A stretch of 64,000 nt of DNA from Erinaceus europaeus (Eukaryota; Chordata; Mammalia; Eulipotyphla; Erinaceidae), in contig NC_080170.1 of assembly GCF_950295315.1 (NCBI RefSeq), positions 97,306,477-97,370,476 on the forward strand. Reading direction: 5' to 3'. Positions 21,871 to 33,110 of this stretch are shown here, in pieces; position 1 is the first letter of the stretch, and each line of letters begins with the position of its first letter. A program made the position numbers and the translations under genes. The notes under the pieces are model-generated. The model was not told the DNA's origin. It did not search any database and worked only from the letters and a program-made list of their open reading frames with translations.

Positions 21871-22295
21871 TAAGAGGAGGGATTTGTACTCAAAAAGCTA
21901 CAAACACTACAAATTAGTCCTTTCCTTCCTCCCCAGAGATGTCTTACTTCCTCAAAGTTTCCCAAATATTGTTAGAAAGTTCTGCCAGAAAGAATGTTGT
22001 ATGTGAGTTATATGGTGAGTGAATGAAAGGTCTATGGGCTATATTTCTATTTTCAATATTTGAAAAAACTTACAAAAACTTGTCTAGGCTAACTATTCTG
22101 TGTTCTATCTCAGTATAGATCTTGAGAATGAGCTTGGTGCCCTTCAGAGAAAATTTCTCTAGTCTATAGGTCTGTGCTATAAAGGCACAGATAGAATTGG
22201 GATCACTATAGAAAGAGGCTCAGAGATCACATAATCTATGCCAGAAATTTTGATGACACAATACTATCATGAGTCAAGAATGCAGAACAGAGCAT
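21871..22295. other. non-repeat sequence, no feature seen
   Basis: No repeat or coding signal recognised. Confidence 0.45.
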
Positions 22296-22312
22296 AGAAA
22301 AACACCCTCACA

Positions 22313-22606
22313 GGGAGTCGGGCGGTAGTGCAGCGGGTTAAGCGCAGGTGGCGCAAAGCACAAGGACTGGAGGAAGGATCCCGGTTTGAGCCCCTGGCTC
22401 CCCACCTGCAGGGGAGTCGCTTCACAGGTGGTGAAGCAGGTCTGCAGGTGTCTGTCTTTCACTCCCCCTCTCTGTCTTCCCCTCCTCTCTCCATTTCTCT
22501 CTGTCCTATCCAACAACGATGACATCAATAATAACTACAACAATAAAACAACAAGGAGAACAAAAGGGAATAAATAAATAAATAAATATAAAAAATATAT
22601 AAAAAA
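22313..22606 (+). mobile_element. SINE-A, young
   Basis: Full-length, close to the shared consensus. Perfect 17-base TSD AGAAAAACACCCTCACA (22296-22312 and 22607-22623). Confidence 0.97.
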
Positions 22607-22679
22607 AGAAAAACACCCTCACAAAGTGAGTATCCACTCCATAAATGTCTAATTTAAATCTTTTTTTTTGTGTGTGTGA

Positions 22680-23580
22680 GAACACTTACTCTCAACAGTT
22701 TCAATTAAACAATATGACATTATCAATTACAGTTATCAATGATACATATTAGGTCCTTAGACCAAATCTACCTTAAAATTGATTTTTTTTTAAATAAAGT
22801 GCCTTTTATAAGTCAAATTTCCCTATTTTTCTATCCCATTTCAGATTGCAACAACCATTATTCTACCGTGTTTCTACAAATGTAGCGTTTTAAAGACTTC
22901 TAGAGGTAATTGATGCCATGCAGTACTTGTTTCTTAGTCTAACTTCTTTCAGTGAGCATAAAGCTTTCCTTACTGATATGTTATCACAAATCAAGTATTT
23001 CTATGCTCTTCAAAGCTGAGTAATATCCCATTCTGTGTGAATAATTCTCCGTACCCACGCATTTGTTAGCAGATGCTTATGCTCTTTGCATATTTTTATT
23101 ATTGTGAAAATGTTACAATGAATGTGGGAATGCAGACAGTTCTTTGTGACAGTGATTTGGTTTCTTTGGGGCATATACCTAGAGTAATAGATCTGACCTA
23201 CTTCAGTGGTACATGAGAGAATTAGGCTTTATCATGTTTTTGTAGTGGTTCTGCCAGATCATTTCCACTAAGAGGGTAAGGGACCCATTTTCTCTACATT
23301 TTCACCATCATTTATCTTATCTTTTTTTGATAAACATCCTAATGAACATAAAGTAAAATTCATTGAGGGTCTGATTTGCATTTCCATGATGATTACTGGT
23401 GTTGAGTAGCTTCTTATGTTGGCTCTGTACATACTGGGGGAATATTGGCATTGTTTTTGCCAATTTTAAAATTTCTTTGCTATTAAATTTCTTATATTCA
23501 TTTCATATTTTATATATTAACCTTTAATTGGATACTTAGTTTGTAGGTTATTATCTGCCATCCCATAGGTTATCATTTAA
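22680..23580 (-). mobile_element. ancient LINE-1 ORF2 end and 3' UTR
   Basis: Reverse orientation: ATACATATTAGGTCCTTAG, CTTCTTTCAGTGAGCATAAA, CATTTCCATGATGATTACTG and GTTGAGTAGCTTCTTATG match degraded LINE-1 ORF2-end segments in order. No open frame survives. Confidence 0.72.
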
Positions 23581-24134
23581 ACAAATAATTAGTGATTTAA
23601 TATTGATTTAAAATTATGAGATAACAGAGGTGTAATTTCACACTGTTCCCACCACCACAGTTCTGTGTCCCCATCTCCTTTATTGGGAACTATGGTTGCT
23701 CTCCCAAGGTCACAAATTTGGGTTGACTATTATTTCTAAAACAATATATATTTATCCACCTTTTTTCTATGGTCCTGCCTTCTTTTCCTTTCTAGGTCAT
23801 ACTTATACCTGTTACAACTCCCAAATGTCCTTCCTTTTTTCCTCTTCTCTCTCTGAGTCTTGATGGAATTGGAGTTCACAGCCTCTGGTCATCTTGCCCT
23901 AACATTTCTCCCATTCTCTGAGGATATAGAACAGAATTCTTTTGGGGGTGCAGATGGTGGGAATTCTGGCTTCTGTAATTGCTTCTCTGCTGGACATGAG
24001 CACTGGCAGGTCAGTCCATACCAAGTCCATAACAGTCCTGCATATTTCTATATTTCCCTCATCGGGTAGGGCTCTGGAGAGGTGAGATCCTGGGGTACAC
24101 TGGTGAGGTCTTCTGTCCAGGGATATTAGGATGG

Positions 24135-24815
24135 TGCATCTGGGTGACAAGTCTAGCAGATGGAGACTTGTCTCAAGTGGCCTCCCCCAGGGCTCTGTTC
24201 TGGCTCCTACGCTATTCAATATTTACATCAATGACCTCCCAGAAACTTCTTCAAGGAAGTTCATCTATGCCGATGACATCTGCTGTGCAACTCAGGCATC
24301 CAAGTTCGACATCCTCGAGGAAACACTCACGAAAGACATGTCTCTGATATCTGACTACTGTAAAAAATGGTGACTAATCCCTAGCACGGCAAAAACGGTA
24401 TCATCTGTTTTCCATCTACACCATGCCTCGGCCTCGCGTGAGCTTAATGTGCAGCTTGGCGATACGAGAATCCGGCATGAAGCCCAGCCAGTCTATCTTG
24501 GCGTTACTCTCGATTGCACCCTGTCATTTCACGAACATCTCATAAAAACTGCAGCAAATGGAGTCGGGCTGTAGCACAGCGGGTTAAGTGCAGGTGGCGC
24601 AAAGCACAAGGACCAGCATAAGGATCCCAGTTCGAACCCCGGCTCCCCACCTGCAGAGGAGTCGCTTCACAGGTGGTGAAGCAGGTCTGCAGGTGTCTAT
24701 CTTTCTCTCCTCCTCTCTGTCTTCCCCTCCTCTCTCCATTTCTCTCTGTCCTATCCAAAAATGACAACAACAATAATAACTACAACGATAAAACAACAAG
24801 GGCAACAAAAGGGAA

Positions 24816-24850
<35 letters not shown>

Positions 24851-25602
24851 AACTGCAGCAAAGGTGGGCGCAAGGAATAACATCATTGCAAGACTGGCCA
24901 GCTCCTCATGGGGCATGAGCGCTTCCACACTACGATCATCATCTCTGGCTTTATGCTATTCCACTGCAGAATACTGTGCCCCAGGATGGTTCCGTAACCC
25001 CCATGTCCACTTGGTCGATTCCAAATTATATTCCTCCATGAGGATAATTTCTGGAACCATCCGTTCCACCACGGTTCCATGGCTGCCAGTTCTTAGCAAC
25101 ATCGCCCCGCCAGATATTCGTCGGGATGCGGCATCATCTAAGTTCATTTCCCGCGTCTATGCTCAACCGGACCTGCCAATATACGCGGATATCTTCGCCC
25201 ACCCTGTCCAACGCTTGACATCTCGTCATCCAATCTGGTCCCCTACGCCTACACTGAACTTCTCTGTTCCAGACTCTTGAAAACAGAGTTGGCAGTCAGC
25301 TGAGGTAAAGAACAAACACCTCATCACAGACCCCTGTAAGTGTCAACCTGGCTTTGACCTAGCACGTTATGATTGGGCCCTCCTCAATCGCTATCGAACA
25401 GGCCATGGCCGGTGCGCCGCTATGTTCCATCGCTGGGGAGCCAGAGACGACCAGAACTGCCCCTGCGGCTACAGACAGACTATGACCCACATAGTCAATG
25501 ACTGCCACCTCTCCAGATTCAAAGGAGGTCTCGAAACTTTACATCAGGCTCAACCTGATGCTGCTGACTGGCTACGGAAGAAGGGCAAACGCTAGAAGAA
25601 GA
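24135..25602 (+). pseudogene. Vingi non-LTR retrotransposon, 5' truncated RT region
   Basis: Encodes the reverse transcriptase and C-terminal parts of a Vingi-type protein. Motifs in order: [14 protein letters not shown] (24176 on), [10 protein letters not shown] (24257 on, catalytic YADD), then after the inserted SINE the AEYCAPGWF and WLPVLSNIAPPDIRRD segments, and a C-terminal C-x-C-x7-H-x4-C motif (NCPCGY...THIVNDC) ending at TAG 25593-25595. A GAAGAAGAAG tail follows the stop directly, with no poly(A) and almost no 3' UTR. The SINE (24559-24848) and its second TSD copy total 304 nt; without them the frame is continuous apart from two TGA codons (24371-24373 and 25278-25280), both explainable as CGA to TGA changes. 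The endonuclease domain and N-terminal RT are absent. Vingi is known among mammals only from hedgehogs; the name is from recognised motifs and the GAA tail, not from a search. Confidence 0.88.
24559..24848 (+). mobile_element. SINE-A inside Vingi
   Basis: Full SINE-A with (AAAT)n tail. Perfect 14-base TSD AAAACTGCAGCAAA (24545-24558 and 24849-24862). It is younger than the Vingi copy it interrupts. Confidence 0.97.
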
Positions 25603-25665
25603 AGGATGGAATTAATCATAGTAGCATTTGCAATTTGGTGGCTGTGGCTTAGTGAGTTTCTGAAG

Positions 25666-25850
25666 AAATCCTGGTTGCATTTTGTTGGGGTTTCAGTTAT
25701 TTTTCTTTTTTTCCCCCCAGTTTCACAGAAGAGTGGTCTGAGATGGCTTCTACTCTATAGCCATGCCTCCAGAAGTCCCCCTTCAGTCTGTTTTGGGAAA
25801 TATTCCCGTAGGTTAGCTTTTCAATTACTTCTTGGTTTTCTTTCTTTCTT
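25666..25850. other. spacer, T-rich
   Basis: Possibly more LINE-1 3' UTR, but I cannot align it. Confidence 0.3.
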
Positions 25851-26185
25851 TTTTTTTCTTTTTTTTTAAATTTATTTCTTTATTGGGGAATTAATGCTTT
25901 ACATTCAACAGTAAATACAATAGTTTGTACATGCACAACATTCCCCAGTTTCCCATTTAACAATACAACCCCCACTATGTCATTTATCATCCTTCATGGA
26001 CCTGTATTCTCCCCACCCACCCACCCCAGAGTCTTTTACTTGGGTGCAATACGCCAATTCCATTTCAGGTTCTACTTGTCTTTTCTTTTCTGATCTTGTT
26101 TTTCAACTTCTGCCTGAGAGTGAGATCATCCCATATTCATCCTTCTGTTTCTGACTTATTTCACTCAACATGGACCTTGAAAAAC
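25851..26185 (-). mobile_element. LINE-1 3' end
   Basis: Reverse: TTTCTTTATTGGGGAATTAA, TACATTCAACAGTAAATAC, CCCCACTATGTC-like, CAGAGTCTTTTACTTGGGTG, GTGAGATCATCCCATATTC. CTTCTTGGTTTTCT / CTTGTTGGTTTTCT is a likely TSD. Confidence 0.85.
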
Positions 26186-26199
26186 TCATGTTGCCTTGT

Positions 26200-27238
26200 T
26201 GGTTTTCTGTGCAGAAGTTTATTGGGTAAATCACTACTACATAAAGGTCAATTAAAAAATACTTATTGTGTTCTTTGATTGAGAGGTATACTGTTTCTCT
26301 TGTTTTCCTTAATTTTTAGGGTTGGTTTTCACACCACTATCTAAAACAGGCATTTCTATCTTAACAGACAGATTGACTTGTGTAAGTGAGTCTTATTAAT
26401 CACTTGGATCCAGGGTTCTGGTTGCCTCTCAAACTTTCTTTTGTGATTGCTAAGCCACCTTGGTATTTGTTCTTTGTTAGTCACAATACTTGAGGGTGTG
26501 TCAAGCTCTGTCAGTTTCCCAAAGACCTGGGGGATGTTTGTATTGCAGTCTAAACACTGGGATGACTATTTGCTTGTTCTTTGAGCTTCCTAATGTAGGC
26601 TGATTGGAAGTCAACATTCAGGCAGCATCTGTGACAGTCAGAATGTTAGTATACTCTATAGTCTAGAACCCATCAGAAAGAAACTAGAGGCTGGTTGCTT
26701 TTGCTTACTGTGTTGAGCCAGAGGGACTCATCACTGGAATTGTTTGTGTCCCAAATGAGATAACTCTATTTTGTGTCATCCCTGAGGACTCATAAATGTC
26801 AAAATCTGTTAGTGCCTAGCAAAGGTCATTTAGGAGCAGAAGTATCTTGGATGAGAGTCTTAACAGTTCAGGTGCTCCAGGTGTGAATAAGTTTCTTCCA
26901 GGGAGAAACTGCACACTTGGTTTTATTGTTGGAGCAAGTCTGTGGAGAGACAGTGAAGGATGAGCACACTAGCTCAATCAGGCTCCTGAGAAGACTACAG
27001 TCAGCACAGGCAATGATTAAAAATCTGAACCTCCGACAGCAGTTGGGAAAATATGCAGTTAAAACCCTGCCAAGGGAAAAAAAAACTGGGAGGGTTTGCC
27101 CATTTCCTCTGCAGAGGAGGCTAGCTACAGCAGACACTCACAGCATCCTTTAACAGCTGCTTTGTTTTGGTCTTGTGGGACTCAGAAATGCAAACTCCCT
27201 TGATTTTCAGCTAGGTAGCTGTTTTTGTTTGTTTGTAT
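26200..27238. other. unassigned, possibly ancient repeat
   Basis: About 1 kb with higher GC than its surroundings. The style (GACTCATCACTGGAATTG, GGCAAAGGTC-like, GGAGCAGAAGTATCTTGG) suggests a very old LINE or its untranslated region, but I cannot place it. Frames of 78 and 89 codons overlap on opposite strands here and neither looks like protein. Confidence 0.3.
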
Positions 27239-27240
27239 GT

Positions 27241-27412
27241 TTCTAAATTTTTATTATATAGGACAGAGAAAAATTGAGAGAGAACAGGGAGACAAAGAAG
27301 GGGAAGGAGAGAGACCTGGGAACTCCTGCAAGTGGGAGTGGGGCTTTGAACCTGGGTCCTAGGACTTGGTGACGTGTGTACTTAACTGGGTGTGCCACCA
27401 CCCAGTCCCCCA
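27241..27412 (-). mobile_element. SINE-B
   Basis: Reverse SINE-B: ATAGGACAGAGAAAAATTG, GGGCTTTGAACCTGGGTCC, GTACTTAACTGGGTGTGCC, ending ACCACCCAGTCCCC. Confidence 0.85.
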
Positions 27413-27570
27413 GAGTTAGGTATTTTGTGAACTCATTTCTCAGGCAGCAGCTTTAAAAGTTCAAGCTCTAGGTGCTTGATCTGTATCTTTGCTTCTCAAG
27501 GTTGCTTTCATGTCTTGTCTATTGTAAATAATGCTGCCATGAAAATTGCTAGGACTTTCTGCCTGCATGA

Positions 27571-27614
27571 GGACTCCACCACTCCTTGTAGCCTTTTCCC
27601 TTATGGTAGAGGTG

Positions 27615-27659
<45 letters not shown>

Positions 27660-27832
27660 AGAGGAGAGGAGAGAGAACGCATCCATCATTGCTCTACAGC
27701 TTTATCAAAGCTTGAATTTTCCTCTTGCAGCTAGAGTCCAGGGGTTTGCATCTTGGTCCTTGTGCACAATAATATGTATGTTCTACCAAGTCCAACACCA
27801 CCCAGCTCCCACAGGAGAAACACACCTTTTCA
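27571..27832 (-). mobile_element. SINE with (GA)n expansion
   Basis: A tRNA-SINE-like unit, reverse, ending CCAACACCACCCAGCTCCC, with a GA microsatellite (27616-27652) followed by GAGGAGAGGAGAGG. It resembles SINE-B/SINE-E but is too diverged to assign. Confidence 0.6.
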
Positions 27833-27906
27833 ATCTGGTGTTTGTGTATTTTATTTGTAAGTACCTAGGAGCAGTTTTTCTGGGTGATATGTTATTTCCA
27901 TTTTCA

Positions 27907-28223
27907 TTTTTTTTTGCCTCCAGGGTTATTGCTGGGGTTCTGTGCCTACATCATGAATCCACTGCTCCTGGAGGCCATTTTTCCACCTTTTGTTGCCCTT
28001 GTTGTGGTTATTATTGTTGTTGATGTCGTTCATTGTTTGATATTGAGAGAGGAGGGGAAGACAGAGAGGGTGAGAGAAAGATAGACACCTGCAGACCTGC
28101 TTCACCACCTGTGAAGCGACTCCCCTGAAGGTGGGAAGCTGGGGGCTCAAACCGGGATCCTTATGTCTGTCCTTGTGCTTTGCGCCGCGTGTGCTTAACC
28201 TGCTGCGCTACCGCCTGACCCCG
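27907..28223 (-). mobile_element. SINE-AL inside old LINE-1
   Basis: 3' block, short GTT linker, reverse body and head ending GCTACCGCCTGACCCC. TSD TCCATTTTCA (27897-27906 and 28224-28233). Confidence 0.95.
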
Positions 28224-28500
28224 TCCATTTTCAAATTTTAAGAAGTCTTCTATTTTTTTTATAATGGTTAAACCAATTTACTATCAACAGCGTATGAAAA
28301 TTCCTTAATCTTTGCATACTCAAGAAAGCACGATTTTGTTGTTGTTGTTGTTTTGATAAGAGACCATCCTCACAGGTGTGAAGTGATTATCTCATTGAGT
28401 TTTTGATATACATTTCCTAGTAAGTGTAATTGAGTATTTTTTCACGTATGTGTGCTGGTCATTTGTATGTCTTATTTGGGGGAGTGTCTATTCAAAGTTA

Positions 28501-28803
28501 GGCAATTAATGTTAAAGTTAGGTTCTGTTACATGAGTTGTTCTGAGATGTGGAAGACTTCAGAGACACAGTGTTAGAAGCAACACTTACAGAGGAAGAGT
28601 CAGTGAACAAATAGTTAATAACCATGTTCAAAAGCAGATCCTTTTCCTGGTCCACACAAAACATCAAGAGTAATAAGAAAACAGGAAATTACCTGTACTG
28701 TTGGATGAAGATAGGCTGTGGAAGAAAAACCTAGGCTAAACAGAGCTGTGCAAGCCTCCTAGAGAGGACATCAAACCATTGTCTCCAAGATGCTCACAAA
28801 AAT
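28501..28803. other. non-repeat sequence, no feature seen
   Basis: No repeat or coding signal recognised. Confidence 0.45.
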
Positions 28804-28812
28804 GAAAATTGA

Positions 28813-29168
28813 GAGGGCCATGCGGTAGCTCAGCTGGTTAAGCACACATGATGCAAAGTGCACTCTGCATAAGGAATCCAGTTAGAGCCCTTGGCTGCTC
28901 ACCTGCAGGGGGGTCTCTTCACAGGTGGTGAAGCAGGTTTGCAGGTGTCTATCTTTTTCTCTCCCTCTCTGTCTTCCCCTCCTCTCTCCATTTCTCTCTG
29001 TCCTATCCAGCAACAATGACAGCAATAATAACAACAACAACAATAACAACAACAACGGTAAACAACAAGGGCAACAAAAGTGAAAAAATAGCCTCCAGGA
29101 GTAGTGGATTCATAGTGCAGGCACCAAGCCCCAGCAATAATGCTGGAGGCAGAAAAAGAAAAAAAAAA
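28813..29168 (+). mobile_element. SINE-AL
   Basis: Head, body, a long AAC-rich linker and the forward 3' block (GCCTCCAGGAGTAGTGGATT, GTGCAGGCACCAAGCC, ATGCTGGAGGC). TSD GAAAATTGA (28804-28812 and 29169-29177). Confidence 0.95.
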
Positions 29169-29177
29169 GAAAATTGA

Positions 29178-31225
29178 AATAGAAGAAAATGTCAAACAAG
29201 TTAATGAATGAGAGAAGTCATAACAGAAAGAACTAAATAATATAGTCATTGAACAAAGCAGGAACAGCAATATCTCACACACAGTAAAGGGGGCCACCCA
29301 ACAGAAGGGCAGAAGCCAAGGATCAAAATAATCAGCTGGAGGATAAGGGAGGAAAAAAAGTCATCAAAAAAACAGCAAAAAGAAAAAAGGACTGAAACAA
29401 ATGATTGTAACATACTGCTGCTCTACAAAAAGCATCATAAGGGTACCAGAAGAAGAGAGAAAAAGGGACAGAATTCTTTTTTTTTCTTTTTTATTTGAGA
29501 AAGGATTAATTAACAAAACCATAGGGTAGGAGGGGTACAATTCCACACAATTCCCACCACCCAATCTCCATATCCCACCCTCTCCCCTGATAGCTTTCCT
29601 ATTCTCTATCCCTCTGGGAGCATGGACCCAGGGTCATTGTGGGTTGCAGAAGGTAGAAGGTCTGGCTTCTGTAATTGCTTCCCCGCTGAACATGGGCATT
29701 GACTGGTTTGTCCATACTCCCAGTCTGCCTCTCTCTTTCCCTAGTAGGGTGTGTCTCTGGGGAAGCAGAGCTCCAGGACACATTGGTGGGGTCTTCAGTC
29801 CAGGGAAGCCTGGCCGGCGTCCTGATAACATCTGGAACCTGGTGACTGAAAAGAGAGTTAACATACGAAGCCAAACAAATTGTTGAGCAATCATGGACCC
29901 AAAGCTTGGAATAGTGGAGAGGAAGTGTTAGGGGGGTACTGACTGCAAACTCTAGTGTACTTCTGCTTTCAGGTATATATTTTGCAGTAGTTTATGGATA
30001 CGTGTGAACTTATGCTCTCTCTCACAGAAACTGGTGTATATCTAGGTTATGACACTTTGTTAGAAAGTGAACCACCTGAGATGGAATTAGAGTATACTAT
30101 GAAAGGAAAGGTGTCACCCGAGTAATGAAGCTGAAGGGTTGTCATTCCACACGTGAAGTCTCTGGACACAGTCTGAAGTGAAGCATGTTGAGGTGGTAAT
30201 CGTCGTGTTGGTTAGGTTGTGATTGGCAGATGCAATATTATTTGATATGGATTGGGAGAGGCATACGGGAAAGTAGGCCCTATCCAAGGGTTCCAGGACT
30301 GGGGGAAGTAGAGGCTCTATAGTGGAGATGTGAGGTTCCTGCTGTCTTAGGGTTCCAAAAGACAATTGATAGTTAATGTTATCATCACATTATTTGGTAA
30401 TTGGGTTAACTTTGAAAAGTCCTTTTGTTATGGTTTGCTGTACAGTACCCAGTATCTTGTATATAGCTGTGCTATTGGTTGCTTGTGATCTACTTGGTCT
30501 AGGCTTTTGAGAGAGTCTGCATATCAATTACACAGCCTATATACTGAAAAGATTCAGTTTGTGTTTTGAAAAACTTCGAGACATACAATTAATTTTCCCC
30601 CTCTCGTATTAATTAACTAGTGATTCATATGACTACATTTTACTAGGAGTGTACATAAACACCATTCCCACCACCAAAAGACTGTGACCCATTCCTCCCA
30701 CCCACTCCCACCCCCCACTGTCCCAGGAAGTTGCATGTCTACCCCTCACCACAGGGTTTTTACTTTGGTGCCCTACTTACAATTTGGTCAGGTCCTACTT
30801 TTAGTTAGGGACAGAATTCTTATTTGAAGACATGTTAACTGAGAATTTCCCCCCCAAATTGGAGAAGATAGTCAATAAATTCCAAATAAGAAAAATCCAA
30901 CTGAACATTTAAGAATCATAATGTAATATAAGAATTAAATGTCAGAGATCAAAGTAAAGAGGGTAAAGACAGTAAAAGTAAAGCAAAGAAGTTATCTTCA
31001 AAAACTATCATCTGACTTCTCAGCAGACATTCCACTGGCCAGAATGGACTGACAGGATATATTTGAAGTTTTGAATGGAAAGGACATTCACTCAAGAATA
31101 TCTTATAATAATATAATATATATTGCATATGTAATATAATATAATAATATTCAACCAGGCCATCACTCAGGTTTGAAGGATGGATGAAGAGACATATTTT
31201 CTAGACAAACAACAGTTAAATTCTT
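29178..31225 (+). mobile_element. ancient LINE-1/half-LINE-1 ORF1-like remnant
   Basis: Pieces at 29178-29479 and 30805-31225. Landmarks in LINE-1 ORF1 order: GGTACCAGAAGAAGAGAG, TAACTGAGAATTTCCC, then GACTTCTCAGCAGACATTCC, ACTGGCCAGAATGG, and AGACAAACAACAG. Many indels leave no frame. It is split by the younger element at 29480-30804. Confidence 0.65.
29480..30804 (-). mobile_element. young LINE-1, complete 3' UTR only
   Basis: Perfect 15-base TSD AGGGACAGAATTCTT (29465-29479 and 30805-30819). In reverse it starts with CTAAAAGTAGGACCTGACC just past ORF2, passes the G-rich block (reverse of 30690-30770) and GGTGGTGGGAATGGTGT, and ends at the standard 3' terminus. It defines a 3' UTR of about 1.3 kb as one transposed unit. 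Confidence 0.95.
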
Positions 31226-31239
31226 TCTTAAATTATTTT

Positions 31240-31975
31240 TATTATTTAAAATTTTATTTATATATTGTTTTCATTACTCCCATCACCAAAGAATGTCCTC
31301 ATCCCAACTGCCATAGATAACCACTCTAGTTCTCCCACAATCTTGAAAATAGGCTGACAAAACCTGGAAGCAACCCAAGTATCCAAAAACAGAAGAGTGG
31401 CTGAGCAAGTTGTGGTTTATATACACAGTGAAATACAACTCAGCTATCAAAAATGTTGACTTCATCATTTTCAGCCGATCTTGGATGGATCTTGAAAAAT
31501 TTATGTTAAGTGAAATATGTCAGAAACAGAAGGATGAATATGGGATGATCTCACTCTCAGGCAGAAGTTGAAAAACAAGATCAGAAGAGAAAACACAAGT
31601 AGAACCTGAATTGGAATTGGTGTATTGCACCAAAGTAAAAGACTCTGGGGTGGGTGTGGGGGGGAGGAGAATACAGGTCCAAGAAGGATGGCGGAGGACC
31701 TAGAGGGAGTTGTATTGTTATATGGAAAACTGAGAAATGCTATGCATGTACAAACTATTGTATTTACTGTTGAATGTAAATCATTAATTCTGCAATAAAG
31801 AAATTTAAAAAAAGGAAACTAGGCTGATATTTTGGGGTTTTATTCCACATTTGTGTATTCAACTGTCTATATTCCACATATGAATGAAAGCATTCTGTAG
31901 TTGTCCTTTACCTCCTTACTTGCTTCACTGAGTATAATCTTCTATAATTCTATGCATAAGAGTTAAATTCATAAC
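31240..31975 (-). mobile_element. old LINE-1 3' UTR, split
   Basis: Pieces at 31240-31344 (CATTACTCCCATCACC, reverse) and 31828-31975 (CACATATGAATGAAAGCATT, CTTGCTTCACTGAGTATAAT), separated by the insertion at 31358-31814. Confidence 0.6.
31358..31814 (+). mobile_element. LINE-1 3' end with ORF2 terminus
   Basis: ACCTGGAAGCAACCCAAG (conserved TWKQP of the ORF2 end), AGAAGAGTGGCTGAGCAAG, TCTTGGATGGATCTTG, GTTGTATTGTTATATGG and CAATAAAGAAATTTAAAA. Imperfect TSD GAAAATAGGCTGA (31345-31357) / GAAACTAGGCTGA (31815-31827). Confidence 0.9.
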
Positions 31976-31989
31976 CACTATACTCTTCC

Positions 31990-32345
31990 TAAAAGTAATA
32001 CTGGAAGGAGTCCCACAAATAGAAAATGCTGAATTATCTCACACATAGAGATTAAGAAGGAAAACAAGTAAAGAGGAAAACAAGTAAAGTCAAATGAAGA
32101 CAGATCATTAGATGTGTAGCTACAGCACTGAGGTACCAATGGGAGAGAGGGGTGAGGATAGTGGGCTGGGTTGCAAGAATAAAAGGAGGTCCAATGGACT
32201 TTGCTGGGGGGGGTTATTGGTACTTTGGTGGTGGGTGTGATATAATAACATTTTTACAAGGTACGAAGTAGTACTTCTAAAACATTTATATTATTGGAAA
32301 CTATTGATAAGTTCCTTCAACAACAAATAAATAAAAATTTAAAAA
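31990..32345 (+). mobile_element. older LINE-1 3' UTR
   Basis: AAATGCTGAATTATCTCACA, GGAAAACAAGTAAAG (repeated twice in tandem at 32050-32087), TTTGGTGGTGGGTGTGATA and AATAAATAAAAATTT tail. Confidence 0.7.
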
Positions 32346-32881
32346 GCAGTGATTCACTGCCATTTTCCTTTTCTTCTCCATTTTGAGGCCGTTTCCATGA
32401 CAATATCTGATTTACAACTTTATAAGGATGAATCAGAGCCTTAGGCATGTTCTTGAACTCCTGGTGCTAGCCTAAAGCAAAATAATGTTCCTATGTGTCA
32501 GTCCTCTACAGAGCTGAAATCATTCCTATAAAACCATAACTAGGACATTATTAAGCCCTCCAAATGATGCTTCAACCACTTAATTTTCTGAATACAACTA
32601 GAATATAATTAGAGCTGTTTCTGTTTTCAACACTGACAAAATATTTGAAGCAAGAACTTAAAACTTAATGATGTTATAGCTGGGGTTTGTCACACCAGGC
32701 TTGAATTAGTAATGGTTTCAGGTTTGAGTTAAAGCCATTAATGGTTTAGCATCATTAGAAAAAATACAAAAATATTATCGATGGCATAGATGACAAAGTT
32801 TTATTTTACTTAGATGATTACATGGTATCACCTGTCATAAAGAGAAGGATTTTTTTAAATGAGCTTATAAATACCTTTCTT
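32346..32881. other. non-repeat sequence, no feature seen
   Basis: No repeat, frame or splice pair recognised. Confidence 0.45.
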
Positions 32882-33110
32882 TAAGATCACTTTATTGGGG
32901 AGAAATAATAATTTACAAGACAGTTGCTGTGAGTACAATTTCTTATCTTCCTGGGATAGGTGTACTATTCTCACCACCAGGAAGTCTTCCCTCATCATTG
33001 TGTATTGGGTTTCCATATCCTTTCAAGACACTCTCATTCTTCCACCTCCTTTAGAGTCCTTTAGAAGACAGACAACAAGTCTAGGTGTCACTTTGTATTT
33101 TCCCTTTCGA
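32882..33110 (-). mobile_element. LINE-1 3' end, diverged
   Basis: Reverse: ATCACTTTATTGGGGAGAA, CTATTCTCACCACCAGGAA, TCCACCTCCTTTAGAGTCC. Confidence 0.65.

Larger units (their letters stand above)
23585..25665 (-). mobile_element. LINE-1 3' UTR interrupted by Vingi
   Basis: Reverse LINE-1 3' UTR at 23585-24134 (CACTGTTCCCACCACC, TTCTGTAATTGCTTCTC, GTGGTGAGGTC-like, CTGTCCAGGG) that resumes at 25610 (CATAGTAGCATTTGCAATTTG). The 7-base TSD AGGATGG (24128-24134 and 25603-25609) marks the Vingi insertion point. Confidence 0.85.
27430..28500 (-). mobile_element. ancient LINE-1 ORF2 3' part, three pieces
   Basis: Reverse: CATGTCTTGTCTATTGTAAA (27510), then GTAAGTACCTAGGAGCAG (27857), then ACCAATTTACTATCAACAG (28272), GGTGTGAAGTGATTATCTC and CATTTGTATGTCTTATTTGG. 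The pieces are in LINE-1 order and are separated by two SINEs. Confidence 0.78.

Noticed and set aside
26868..27153. Overlapping frames of 89 (-) and 78 (+) codons
   Set aside because: Neither has splice support or plausible composition; the region may be a very old repeat.
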